64,000 nucleotides of DNA from Xenophilus aerolatus (GTDB lineage: Bacteria > Pseudomonadota > Gammaproteobacteria > Burkholderiales > Burkholderiaceae_C): assembly GCA_029968055.1 (NCBI GenBank), contig JASCNX010000001.1, forward strand, positions 930,001-994,000. The letters are read 5' to 3'. Below, one piece after another: positions 41,250 through 49,342 of this stretch; the stretch's first letter is position 1; every line of letters starts with the position of its first letter. The notes under the pieces were generated by a model, which was given only the letters and a program-made list of their open reading frames with translations, was not told the DNA's origin and made no database searches. Made by a program: the position numbers and the translations under genes.

Positions 41250-41705
41250 ATGAACGCATTGACCGCCCTCATCGCCGGCCTCGTCTTCGGTGCAGGCCTG
41301 TTGCTCTCGGGCATGGCCGATCCGGGCAAGGTGCTCGGGTTTCTCGATTTGGCCGGCACCTGGGACCCGTCGCTCGCGTTCCTCCTGGGCGGTGCCATCG
41401 CCGTCGCTGCGCCGGTCTTCGCTTGGGTGCGGATGCGCAACGCGGCATGGCGCGGAGCGGCGTTGCTATTGCCGACCAGCCGAGCCATCGATCGCCGACT
41501 CATGGCTGGCAGCGTCGTCTTCGGCATCGGCTGGGGCCTGGCAGGCTATTGCCCGGGGCCGGCTGTGGTTGCTGTGGGAATGGGCGTCAGACCGGCACTG
41601 GTGTTCGTGGTGGCGATGCTGGTGGGGATGGCCGTGTTTGCGTGGTGGGACCGGCGGCCTAGGGTGAAGGGCGCGCTGAACGACTCTCGGGGCGCAGCCC
41701 GATAA
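41250..41705 (+). CDS. YeeE/YedE-family transporter half (DUF6691 type)
   Basis: A 151-aa membrane protein with four hydrophobic segments: LTALIAGLVFGAGLLLSGMA, SLAFLLGGAIAVAAPVFAWV, GSVVFGIGWGLAGYCPGPAV and RPALVFVVAMLVGMAVFAWW. The GYCPGPA motif carries the conserved Cys thought to handle thiosulfate or persulfide sulfur in YeeE relatives. These halves normally occur in pairs (one YeeE, one DUF6691) with an MBL hydrolase and an ArsR regulator. Only this half is here, next to a hydrolase remnant, so the module is broken and the protein may be non-functional. Confidence 0.82.
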   Translation: MNALTALIAGLVFGAGLLLSGMADPGKVLGFLDLAGTWDPSLAFLLGGAIAVAAPVFAWVRMRNAAWRGAALLLPTSRAIDRRLMAGSVVFGIGWGLAGYCPGPAVVAVGMGVRPALVFVVAMLVGMAVFAWWDRRPRVKGALNDSRGAAR

Positions 41706-41738
41706 CTGCGGCAGGCCGGAGCCATCCAGCCGTTCGAG

Positions 41739-42065
41739 TCAGCTGGCTCTTTCTCTAATTTCTGGATGAGCAGGCCATCGCTGCAGTGGCGAAAAATCGA
41801 CTCGCCACACATCCAGTTCAAACAGTTGGCCTTCAGAGTCGGCGTTAAGAGTGGCAATGACAAGTGTTCCGTCACGATCCTCGAACTCCGCTTCGGCGAG
41901 TGAGCGTCCGAATCGACGGGATTCTCCTGCAAGCCCAATGCGCAGACTGCCCATCTGACCGTCGTCCATTGGCCCAACTGTCAGGCCGCGAAAGGAATCA
42001 TGCCGCTGAGCCTTGGAAATAAGCCAACGCATCAACGGAATCTCGCATTCGAACAAGGGTCGCAT
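41739..42065 (-). CDS. Small DUF6984-like hypothetical protein
   Basis: A 108-aa protein: MRPLFECEIPLMRWLISKAQ, later MGSLRIGLAGESRRFGRSLA, EAEFEDRDGTLVIATLNADS and LFELDVWRVDFSPLQRW. The opening and the DVWRVDFSPL ending resemble the DUF6984 group as I recall it; function unknown. Base composition is lower in GC than the flanks, as for the next gene, suggesting both were acquired together. It could be an accessory or immunity-type protein. Confidence 0.55.
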   Translation of the reverse strand: MRPLFECEIPLMRWLISKAQRHDSFRGLTVGPMDDGQMGSLRIGLAGESRRFGRSLAEAEFEDRDGTLVIATLNADSEGQLFELDVWRVDFSPLQRWPAHPEIRERAS

Positions 42066-42278
42066 CAGCTGCTCAAGATTGGCATTGAAGCCTCAGCCCG
42101 CCAGGGGCCGTAGCACCTGTGGAAAATCGCCGGCTGCGCGATTTGCCCGCCTGTACGTGGCTTGATTGGCATGGACACACATCCGTGGATCTTCCAGTTG
42201 AAAGTTCACCGTCCCCGAAGTGATAGCAGGTCAGTACAAGCGACGGGTGAGACCTCGCTTAGCACCGGCTAGCGTCAA

Positions 42279-44729
42279 CTACTTGTCGAGGCGCTTAACA
42301 ATTCGATGACCCGCCCCAACCAGGCCCGCATCGCGAGGAAAGCTACGGTTGCAGTACTCGATCCGATCTCTTGTCCAGCTCTCCCGTTTTGCAGAAAGCC
42401 GCCCGCCAGCTTTCAAGAAAATGCTGATTGCATGGAAGAGCACTGAATACGGGTGAGGAGTCGGACGCCAGCCTCTGGACGCTTCGTCGCGAAGTGCGGT
42501 CTCAAGGAGCGTGTAAGTCTCGTCGAAGAGTAGCTCGTGCGGGCCGCGCCCCATTTCCATCTTGCGAACAATCAGCGAGGCCAAAGTCGTCTTGGGAAAC
42601 GGGTGCTCCTCAATCGCAACTGCGTGGCGCGCAAACTGAATGGCGTTATCAAGGTTCTCGTCTTGAGTCAAGATGGCTCGCTGTTCCCAATAGCGAGAGT
42701 TCCACTGCCACGCAGCTTGAACTGCCTGATAGAAATCCTGTGCTTTTTCGCGCAATAACGGGCGAACAACACGCTCAGCATTGAACAGGCGGCCGGCCAA
42801 ACGTGCCTCCGGTGTTCGATCAATGATGGTCTGCCGGTTGACGTAGGGCGCCAAGGCAAGTGCGAGGTTCCGGAAAAGCGCGCCAAGCAAAGGCCTTTTC
42901 TCTCGCGAGAGGTAGCCAAGGAGTCGTTCTCCCACAGCGGGATGCAGGGGAAGGACGAAGTCCCCATCTTCGGAGTAGGCAAGCGGCAGCGGAACAGCCA
43001 ACGAAAGTTGATCTTTGAGGCCGACGTTATGTTGAGCGCGCTCCAATATTGGGTAGCTAATGCCGCCGGAGTAGCAAAACTCAGAAAGTGCTGCCAAGGC
43101 GTAGCTGCTCCGTGCTTCTTGGCCGGCGTCATGCCATAGAGATTTGACGATTACGTCGAGCGGCTTGAAGTTGTTCAAGACTCTGCAGCCCGCAATGGCA
43201 ACAGGGTCGCCGATGAGCATGTCGGCGAATCTCTTTGGCATCCGCACGGCTTCCGGAGTGCCGACAAGTCCTGCTACACGGAAGAGCTCGATGAAATCCT
43301 CAAATTGATCGGACGTCCACTGGGATAACGAGAATTCTTCGGTCGGGAAATCGCCAAGCACCCGAAAAATGTGATCGCGACGGTAGTCGCGGTCAGCGCA
43401 CAAAATTGCCAAGGGCTTCTTAACGCCAAGGCCGCTTAACGCCGACAAGATTGTTGATGCGTGGTCGGCAAGGTTATCTATAACAACAAGTGTTGGCCTC
43501 GTTAGCGATGCCAACCCCTTACGGGTATTTTCAGGATCCAGCGCTAGTTTGCCGCTCAGGTTGAGGACTGTGCGCCCCTCTTTGGCCAGATCGTAAGCTA
43601 CCCGCCGAATAACGGTCGTCTTCCCACTACCCGATTCGGCGAGCAGCATAAAAAACTGCGTCTTGCTCTCTTGCGATTCAAGATAGTTCCGAATCTTTGC
43701 GCTAACTCGACGCTCGTCGTCAGTGGGTAAGTCCAGGCTTGACTCTAAATCTGACCATCGCGGAGCCTTGCCATAAAAAAATGGCGAGGTTTCGCCCGAA
43801 GGATTCGGTGGCGCAGGTTTTACAAGTTCAAAAGAACTAAAAAATTCTATCTGGGCATCTGGCCCATATGCTCGGTCAAGCAGCCCTTCCATAGAAGGCA
43901 CTTTGAGTTGACTTACATGCGGCGAGTGCCCGAGTGCTTCCGTCGTCCAGTGCAAGAAGTCCGAGAGTGTTGACTTAACTAGTACCAAGCCGTGCCGTTG
44001 GCAAAGACTCTCAGTGATTGCATCCGGATAAGGCTCAACAAGAAGTGAGGGACCTCGATTAGTACGCAGTGATGCATCTGAGCGCGCGCTTAAGTAGTAC
44101 TCAAGATCGGGTTCGTTAAGGCTCGTTCCAGAGATGATGAATGGTTCAGTTGCAAGTAGTTCAGAGAGAACGTGCATCCAAGGATTGAGCCCCTTGGTAA
44201 CGCGGGCGTACTCAGAGGCAGAAAAAACGTAGCCCTTCTCTGGCTCACGCGTGAAGCCATGAAGGTGAATGATCGAAACTTTGCTTTGATTCGACGGTGT
44301 TCTGTAATTAGTGTCGTAATTGAGGGGTACAGCGCGTTGACGCCGGCGAGTGGATGTCTCGTAGGCAGCTTCGAGGGCATCGTCGATATTGAAGCTGTAG
44401 ATGGCACGCCAAATAAATCCCGTAACTCTCTTGACCGTCTGACCCGGTCGACATGACGAGTACGGCCTAGTGATGTGCTCTTCTATCTCATCCGGCTTGA
44501 GAAGCAGTGCAACTCGAGACAAAGGCGTTGTCGCGCCGACACCCTTTAGTTCGCAGAGCTTCTTAGTTAGTGCACTGGCGGATTGGAGGTGCTCGCGCTT
44601 CGAGTCGAAGCTATCGAGCGAAGCTCCACTTCCGAGCAGCAGGTTGTATTGACCCGCAAACAAGCTTGCGCGGAAGGCATCAAGTATTTCAGGTGTGAGC
44701 ATTGCTAAGTCTACGAGTTGCGAGGTCAA
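42279..44729 (-). CDS. SIR2-STAND protein, candidate anti-phage NADase
   Basis: An 816-aa protein. Residues 1 to about 265 form a SIR2-like domain: LLLGSGASLDSF (33-37 GSGAS), YSFNIDDALEAAY with Asn114/Asp116, catalytic His157 in IIHLHGF, and FIISGTSLNEPDLEYYL. Residues about 320-560 are a STAND-type P-loop ATPase: LLAESGSGKTTVIRR (Walker A, Lys370), LVVIDNLAD (Walker B, Asp418) and a winged-helix-like region. The helical C-terminus (about 600-816) is the likely sensor. Known SIR2-STAND proteins (Avs5-like) deplete NAD when a phage protein is detected. The gene is clearly AT-richer than its neighbours and has no housekeeping partner. It is distinct from the sirtuin at 22324. Confidence 0.85.
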   Translation of the reverse strand: MTSQLVDLAMLTPEILDAFRASLFAGQYNLLLGSGASLDSFDSKREHLQSASALTKKLCELKGVGATTPLSRVALLLKPDEIEEHITRPYSSCRPGQTVKRVTGFIWRAIYSFNIDDALEAAYETSTRRRQRAVPLNYDTNYRTPSNQSKVSIIHLHGFTREPEKGYVFSASEYARVTKGLNPWMHVLSELLATEPFIISGTSLNEPDLEYYLSARSDASLRTNRGPSLLVEPYPDAITESLCQRHGLVLVKSTLSDFLHWTTEALGHSPHVSQLKVPSMEGLLDRAYGPDAQIEFFSSFELVKPAPPNPSGETSPFFYGKAPRWSDLESSLDLPTDDERRVSAKIRNYLESQESKTQFFMLLAESGSGKTTVIRRVAYDLAKEGRTVLNLSGKLALDPENTRKGLASLTRPTLVVIDNLADHASTILSALSGLGVKKPLAILCADRDYRRDHIFRVLGDFPTEEFSLSQWTSDQFEDFIELFRVAGLVGTPEAVRMPKRFADMLIGDPVAIAGCRVLNNFKPLDVIVKSLWHDAGQEARSSYALAALSEFCYSGGISYPILERAQHNVGLKDQLSLAVPLPLAYSEDGDFVLPLHPAVGERLLGYLSREKRPLLGALFRNLALALAPYVNRQTIIDRTPEARLAGRLFNAERVVRPLLREKAQDFYQAVQAAWQWNSRYWEQRAILTQDENLDNAIQFARHAVAIEEHPFPKTTLASLIVRKMEMGRGPHELLFDETYTLLETALRDEASRGWRPTPHPYSVLFHAISIFLKAGGRLSAKRESWTRDRIEYCNRSFPRDAGLVGAGHRIVKRLDK

Positions 44730-44911
44730 TCTAGGCTTCAGGCAAACAGCAGTTCTGCATATACCGCCGGCTTTCTCTCACTACACCGGGCCAACTAATG
44801 CACTCCGAGTCTCTATGGAGAAAGGATGCTCCTAGGGTGGAGGCCCTATAGGCGTACTAGACATCGGCGAGAGGATGCGGCAGCACCGGTAGGCGCCTCG
44901 CCGGTGCCATC

Positions 44912-45028
44912 TCACTTGTTCTTCAACTTCCCCTTCGGCATCACCGTCGTCACCGGCGGCGTAGGCCGGTCGGACGTGCTGGACGGGTTGGGCGGGGGGC
45001 TGGTGTCCTTCTTGGGTTTCTTCGCCAT
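44912..45028 (-). CDS. Small basic hypothetical protein
   Basis: A 38-aa frame: MAKKPKKDTSPPPNPSSTSD, then a Pro/Thr stretch and a basic end PKGKLKNK. It is Lys-rich at both ends and disordered in between. It is too short for certainty; codon usage and an isolated ATG at 45028 are its only support. Function unknown. Confidence 0.4.
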   Translation of the reverse strand: MAKKPKKDTSPPPNPSSTSDRPTPPVTTVMPKGKLKNK

Positions 45029-45134
45029 CTTGTTGCTTCGCTGATCGCCTTTGGCCACGGGTTGCTCCGTTGATATTGAAATGGGTGCGGCGAATGTACC
45101 GGCCAATGCGCCATCGTGGCGCGCCGGCATGCGC

Positions 45135-45530
45135 TCAGTTGATGATCTCGCCCATGCCGACCTTCACCCGCTCCTTCAATTGGCGGATGTAGTCCTCGTC
45201 GAAGGGCTCCCACGCATCGAGTTCGCCGACGATGCGCAGCGGCTCGCGGCTGCGGTACGACCGGGTGGGGTTGCCGGGGAATTTCTTGTCGGTGACGTTG
45301 GGGTCGTCCTCGTACTCGCCGGTGGGCTCGACGATGTAGACACGGCCGCGGCCCTCGCCCTTCGCCATCTCGGCGGCCAGCCCGGCGCCTTTGGGCCAGG
45401 CGGTGAAGTAGATGTGGTTCATGACCACGCGGCCGTCGTAGTTCGAGCGAAAGCCGGCGGTGAGCAGGTCGCCCACCTGCAGGTCGGCGCGGGTGCCGTG
45501 GAAGAAGGGGCCGGTGTCGGGAACAGCCAT
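45135..45530 (-). CDS. arr: Rifampin ADP-ribosyltransferase
   Basis: A 131-aa Arr protein: FFHGTRADLQVGDLLTAGFR, NHIYFTAWPKGAGLAAEMAK, GRVYIVEPTGEYEDDPNVTD and KKFPGNPTRSYRSREPLRIV are the family's signature blocks, containing the NAD-binding His/Tyr/Asp residues. It inactivates rifamycins by ADP-ribosylation. Full length for the family. The ATG at 45530 is where similarity begins. No integron or mobile element is visible beside it, so it may be an intrinsic chromosomal copy. Confidence 0.92.
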   Translation of the reverse strand: MAVPDTGPFFHGTRADLQVGDLLTAGFRSNYDGRVVMNHIYFTAWPKGAGLAAEMAKGEGRGRVYIVEPTGEYEDDPNVTDKKFPGNPTRSYRSREPLRIVGELDAWEPFDEDYIRQLKERVKVGMGEIIN

Positions 45531-45654
45531 CGTGTGTCGGTCCGGGCCAAGTCGCGAGGACAAAGGCGCAGAGCCTACGCGCGCCGACGTGGAATTGCCA
45601 AGCCGGCCCGCAGCGCCCGTGCGGCGGGCGCGAGCCGCTGTCGATTTCGCCGCG

Positions 45655-46875
45655 TCAGGCGCGCAGCAGCCGCGGCATTGGGCGCGCCGCCGCCCCGCCC
45701 GGCAGGCTGCCACCCTGCGGGAACAGGGTGCGCGCCACCTGGCCGGGCTCGATGCCGAAGCACTCGCCGGCTGCGCTCGCGATGAGCGCATCGACGCTGG
45801 TGGTGGCGCGCAGGTCGCGGTTTTCGTACAGCTGGCCGGCTTCCAGCCCCGGCCAGTCGGCGATCACGCGGCCGCCCTGCACGGCGCCACCCAGGAGCAT
45901 GGCGACGGCACCGGTGCCGTGGTCGGTGCCGCCGGTGCCGTTGGCGGCGGCGGTGCGGCCGAACTCGGTGGCGACGACGACGACGGTGTCGGCCCAGGCG
46001 GCGCCCAGGCCGTCGCGCAGCGCCGCGACCATGGCGTCGAGGTTGCGCAGCTGTGCGGCGAGGCGGCCGTTCTGGGCGCTGTGGGTGTCCCAGCCGCCGG
46101 TCTCGATCATGGCGATGCGCGGGCCGTCGGGGCGCGCGAGAAAGCCGGCCGCGAGCTTGCCGAGGCCGGCCGCGTCCTGCCGCGGTTTGGCGCTGCCCTC
46201 GCCGTTCATGCCGCTCATGGCGATGCCGCGGGTTTCCATGGCCGAGCTCCACAGCGCGTGCAGTTGCGGGTCCTCCTCGTACAGCCGCGACACGCGCAGC
46301 AGCAGGTCGTCGGCCGGCTGCGGCAGCGCCGAGGGCGCGTACGAGGCCACCTCGGCCCGGCCGCGCAGCGCCAGGGGCACGGTGGGCGCGAAGGCGATGG
46401 CCTCGCGGTCGTTGCGCGGCAGCAGGCCGACCAGGCGGTTGAGCCAGCCGTCCTTGACCTGGTAGGGCGAGGTGCCGCCGGTCTCGAGCACGTTCTGTCC
46501 GTCGAAGTGCGAACGGTCGCGATACGGCGAGGCCGCGGCGTGGACGAACAGCGCCTCTTTCGCGGCGTAGAGCTTTGCGGTCTCGGCCAGCGCCGGGTGC
46601 AGGGCGAACATGCCGTCGAGCTTCGTGGCGGTCGCCGGGTCGAGCGCGATGGCGCCACGCAGGCGCGCATAGCCGGGGTCGGCGTAGGGCACGAGCGTCT
46701 CCAGCCCGTCGGCCGCGCCGCGCTGAATGATGAAGACGAAGCGGCGCGAGGTGGCCGCGCGGGCCAACGCCAGATGCGGCGCCACCAGCGCCAGGCCGGC
46801 GCCGGCCGCGGCCAGACGCAGGAAACGTCGGCGATCGGACATGGATCGGTGGGTGCGGACGGACATGGCGTTCAT
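45655..46875 (-). CDS. DUF1501 Tat-exported protein
   Basis: A 406-aa DUF1501 protein. The Tat signal SDRRRFLRLAAAGAGLALVA is followed by FVFIIQRGAADGLETLVPYA, DRSHFDGQNVLETG, METRGIAMSG, MIETGGWDTHSAQNGRLAAQ and VVVVATEFGRTAAANGTGGT with TDHGTG. These metal-site-like blocks place it in the alkaline-phosphatase/sulfatase-like fold. Activity unknown. The ATG at 46875 overlaps the DUF1800 stop, and the two families nearly always occur as a pair. Last gene of the sigma-factor operon. Confidence 0.9.
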   Translation of the reverse strand: MNAMSVRTHRSMSDRRRFLRLAAAGAGLALVAPHLALARAATSRRFVFIIQRGAADGLETLVPYADPGYARLRGAIALDPATATKLDGMFALHPALAETAKLYAAKEALFVHAAASPYRDRSHFDGQNVLETGGTSPYQVKDGWLNRLVGLLPRNDREAIAFAPTVPLALRGRAEVASYAPSALPQPADDLLLRVSRLYEEDPQLHALWSSAMETRGIAMSGMNGEGSAKPRQDAAGLGKLAAGFLARPDGPRIAMIETGGWDTHSAQNGRLAAQLRNLDAMVAALRDGLGAAWADTVVVVATEFGRTAAANGTGGTDHGTGAVAMLLGGAVQGGRVIADWPGLEAGQLYENRDLRATTSVDALIASAAGECFGIEPGQVARTLFPQGGSLPGGAAARPMPRLLRA

Positions 46876-48308
46876 CTCCTGAGGAAGTCGGGGGACACGA
46901 GCAGCAGCGCCAGCCCGGTGCTGGCGCTCTCGGCGCGGGCGATGGCGGTGCGCGTGCCGTCGCTGAGCGCCGCGCCGGGCAGCACGGCGGGCGCGATGGC
47001 GCGCGGGTCGATGGCATTGCCGGCCTGGGCCGCCAGGCGTTGCGCCAGCTCGACACGGCGCACCAGCGCATCGGGCGCGGCCCAGCTGCCGGCGATGTCG
47101 TCGAAGCCCGCGGGCGAACCGGGCCGCCAGACGGGCTGGCCCAGTTGGTCGAGCAGTTGCGCCAGCCGCTGGCCCTTGGGCTCGCGGGCGTTGCCCAGGG
47201 CCGCCTCGGGCGCGCGCAGGGCGCGCAGCGACGAAAGCGTCCAGTCCCACGGCGTCTTGAACTTGCCGCTGCCCGCCCGCCAGGCCTCGGGCGATTCGAC
47301 CAGGGTGCGGTAAACGGCAGGCAGGTCGCCGCCGCTGCGCTGGAAGCTCGCCGCGAGCCGTTCGACCAGCGCTGGCGGCGGATCGTCGGCGACGAAATGG
47401 CGCGCCAGCTTGGTCGCCACGTGCCGCGCCGTCGCGGGCGCGATGGCGATGTCGCGCAGCACGGCGAGGGCCTGCGCCTCGCCGCCCTCCGCATAGGCGC
47501 GACCCAGCACCGTGCGCATGCCGGGCTCGTGCTGCTGCGGGCGGAACTGGAAGCCGCCGGCCGCGGCCATGTCCTGCGCCATCGGGGCACCGGCCGGGTT
47601 CGCGTTCGGGGCGGTGAGGCTCCAGCCCGTGAGCGCCCGGGCGAACTCGGTCACGTCGGCCTGGGTGTAGCCGCTGCGGGCACCCAGGGTGTGCAGTTCC
47701 ATGATCTCGCGCGCCAGGTTCTCGTTGAGGCCGCGCGGGCGCTCGGGGTTGCGCTCGGCCGCACGGCGGGCCGCCGGGCTGTCGGGGCCGATGGACTGCG
47801 CCTGGTCGAGGTAGACCAGCATGGCCGGATGGCGCACGACGGCCAGCAGCATCTGGTCGAAGCGGCCCAGCACGTGCGGGCGGATCGCCTCGGCCTCGTA
47901 GGCGCCCGCCAGCGCCAGCACCTGCGGTTTCTCGACCGAGATGGCGAAGTGGTTGGCCCAGAAATGCACCAGCCGCTCGACGAAGGGCGCGGGCGTGTCG
48001 AGGGCGCTCGACACGCGCGCGTTGACGGCCGCCAGATAGCCCTCGCGTGCGTCCTTGCGGATCGCCTGCCGTGCGGCCTGGCGGTCGGCCTCGGGCAGGT
48101 CGCGGACGGCGCGTTCGCGCTGCTGGTAGTCGGCCAGGAGCGCGTCGGTGGCAGGCTGCTGCATCCATGCGGCCGGCCTCGGCGCGAAGCGGGCGAACTG
48201 GTCGAGCAGCGCGCGCCGCGGGTCGGCGGGCGGCGCTTCGTCGGGCCGGGCGCCCAGGCCGAAGCGGTTGAGGGCGATGGCCGGGGCCAGGGCGTCGGAG
48301 GTGATCAT
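46872..48308 (-). CDS. DUF1800 protein
   Basis: A 478-aa DUF1800 protein: ALAPAIALNRFGLGARPDEA, ERLVHFWANHFAISVEKPQV, FDQMLLAVVRHPAMLVYLDQ, NENLAREIMELHTLGARSGY and HVATKLARHFVADDPPPALV. The function is unknown; the family co-occurs with DUF1501 in envelope-related operons. No signal peptide is visible at the N-terminus, while its DUF1501 partner has a Tat signal, so export as a complex is possible. GAGGG lies before the ATG at 48308. Confidence 0.9.
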   Translation of the reverse strand: MITSDALAPAIALNRFGLGARPDEAPPADPRRALLDQFARFAPRPAAWMQQPATDALLADYQQRERAVRDLPEADRQAARQAIRKDAREGYLAAVNARVSSALDTPAPFVERLVHFWANHFAISVEKPQVLALAGAYEAEAIRPHVLGRFDQMLLAVVRHPAMLVYLDQAQSIGPDSPAARRAAERNPERPRGLNENLAREIMELHTLGARSGYTQADVTEFARALTGWSLTAPNANPAGAPMAQDMAAAGGFQFRPQQHEPGMRTVLGRAYAEGGEAQALAVLRDIAIAPATARHVATKLARHFVADDPPPALVERLAASFQRSGGDLPAVYRTLVESPEAWRAGSGKFKTPWDWTLSSLRALRAPEAALGNAREPKGQRLAQLLDQLGQPVWRPGSPAGFDDIAGSWAAPDALVRRVELAQRLAAQAGNAIDPRAIAPAVLPGAALSDGTRTAIARAESASTGLALLLVSPDFLRR

Positions 48309-48323
48309 GGCGAGGTCCCTCGT

Positions 48324-48884
48324 TCAGGGCCGGGGGTTTGCGGAGGCCGCCGGTGCCGCCGGCGCAGCCGGGTTGGCGGGCGGCACGCGGAAGCTGCCCT
48401 GCGCCGACGCCAGGGCCTGCGCGAAGGTGGCGCGCTCGGCCGGCGTCAGGCTGGCGCCGAAGTCGGCCACCGCGCGTTCGGTGCGTTCGCGCACGCCGAG
48501 GTCGGCGGCGCGCGTGAGCGACAGGGTGGCATCGAAGGCCGCGCGGTCGAAGACGGGCGCGGCCATCAGCTGCGCCAGCTCGCGCCGCCCTTCCCGCCCT
48601 TGGCGCACCAGCTCGGCGACGTCGCGCCGGGCATCGCGCAGCGCGGCGCGGAAAGCCTGGCGCCGCTCGGGCGCGAGGCCGTCCGCAGCGAAGCGCAGCC
48701 CGCGCGGCGCAGCGGGCGCGGCGCCCTCGGTCGCCTTCGCGTGGACGGGCGGCGCGTCGTGCGTGCGCACGGCCCACCAGCGCCAGGCGCCGCCGGCGAT
48801 GGCGGCGAGCAGGAACAGGTTGAGCACCAGCGACAGCATCAGCAGCCAGCGCCGCAAGGTGGGCTGGTGGGCTTGGTCGTTCAT
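48324..48884 (-). CDS. CnrR/ZraP-like periplasmic protein, membrane anchored
   Basis: A 186-aa protein with one N-terminal membrane segment (LLMLSLVLNLFLLAAIAGGA) and a helical periplasmic domain rich in Arg/Ala/Glu (RRQAFRAALRDARRDVAELV, LTPAERATFAQALASAQ), the pattern of metal-resistance sensor proteins such as CnrX/CnrR and ZraP. It overlaps the anti-sigma gene. It may act as the periplasmic sensor that signals to the anti-sigma protein. It has no His- or Met-rich metal site that I can point to. Confidence 0.72.
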   Translation of the reverse strand: MNDQAHQPTLRRWLLMLSLVLNLFLLAAIAGGAWRWWAVRTHDAPPVHAKATEGAAPAAPRGLRFAADGLAPERRQAFRAALRDARRDVAELVRQGREGRRELAQLMAAPVFDRAAFDATLSLTRAADLGVRERTERAVADFGASLTPAERATFAQALASAQGSFRVPPANPAAPAAPAASANPRP

Positions 48885-49342
48885 TCGTCGATTCCTTCTG
48901 CGGGCGCGCCCGCCGGGTCGAAGGCCGTGCGCGCCCAGCCGGCTTCGGCCGACACCGCCCGCGCGGGGCCCGCGGCATCGAGCGCGGCCGACACCAGCAG
49001 CGCGCCGGCCAGCGCGCCCGCGGCGGCGCCGGCCAGGCCGAGGCCGGCCGCCCCGGCGCCGAACCAGCCGGTCGAGGGCCACCATCCCGCCCAGGGCCGA
49101 CGCACCGGGGCACGGGCGGGACGGGGCACGCCAGCCTCGACCGCAGCCACCAGCGCGGCGCCGGGCGCCGGCACGAGGTGCGCATCGAGCGCATGGTCGA
49201 GCGCCGCCTCGCGGTCGAGCACGGCCTGCAGCATGGGCGTGCGCCACAGCAGTTGCTCGGCGGCGTCGCGCTCGGCCGCGGGCCAGCGCGCGATGCGTGC
49301 GCCCCAGGCCTGGGCCAGGTCGGCGAAGCGTTCAGGCGTCAT
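48881..49342 (-). CDS. Putative anti-sigma factor, one membrane segment
   Basis: A 153-aa protein: N-terminal cytoplasmic part (MTPERFADLAQAWGARIARW, LLWRTPMLQAVLDREAALDH) and a Gly/Ala-rich membrane segment ([20 protein letters not shown]). The position directly after an ECF sigma gene, which it overlaps (ATGA), and the single-span topology are typical of anti-sigma factors, though no zinc-binding HxxxCxxC motif is present. The call is mostly from context. Confidence 0.65.
   Translation of the reverse strand: MTPERFADLAQAWGARIARWPAAERDAAEQLLWRTPMLQAVLDREAALDHALDAHLVPAPGAALVAAVEAGVPRPARAPVRRPWAGWWPSTGWFGAGAAGLGLAGAAAGALAGALLVSAALDAAGPARAVSAEAGWARTAFDPAGAPAEGIDE

Noticed and set aside
44090-44407. 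Short frames inside the SIR2-STAND gene (both strands)
   Set aside because: They lie wholly inside a gene with continuous SIR2 motifs; no independent support.
41706-44911. Prophage or integrative element at the AT-richer island
   Set aside because: No integrase, transposase, phage structural gene, tRNA or clear flanking direct repeats were seen; only base composition and gene content suggest transfer.
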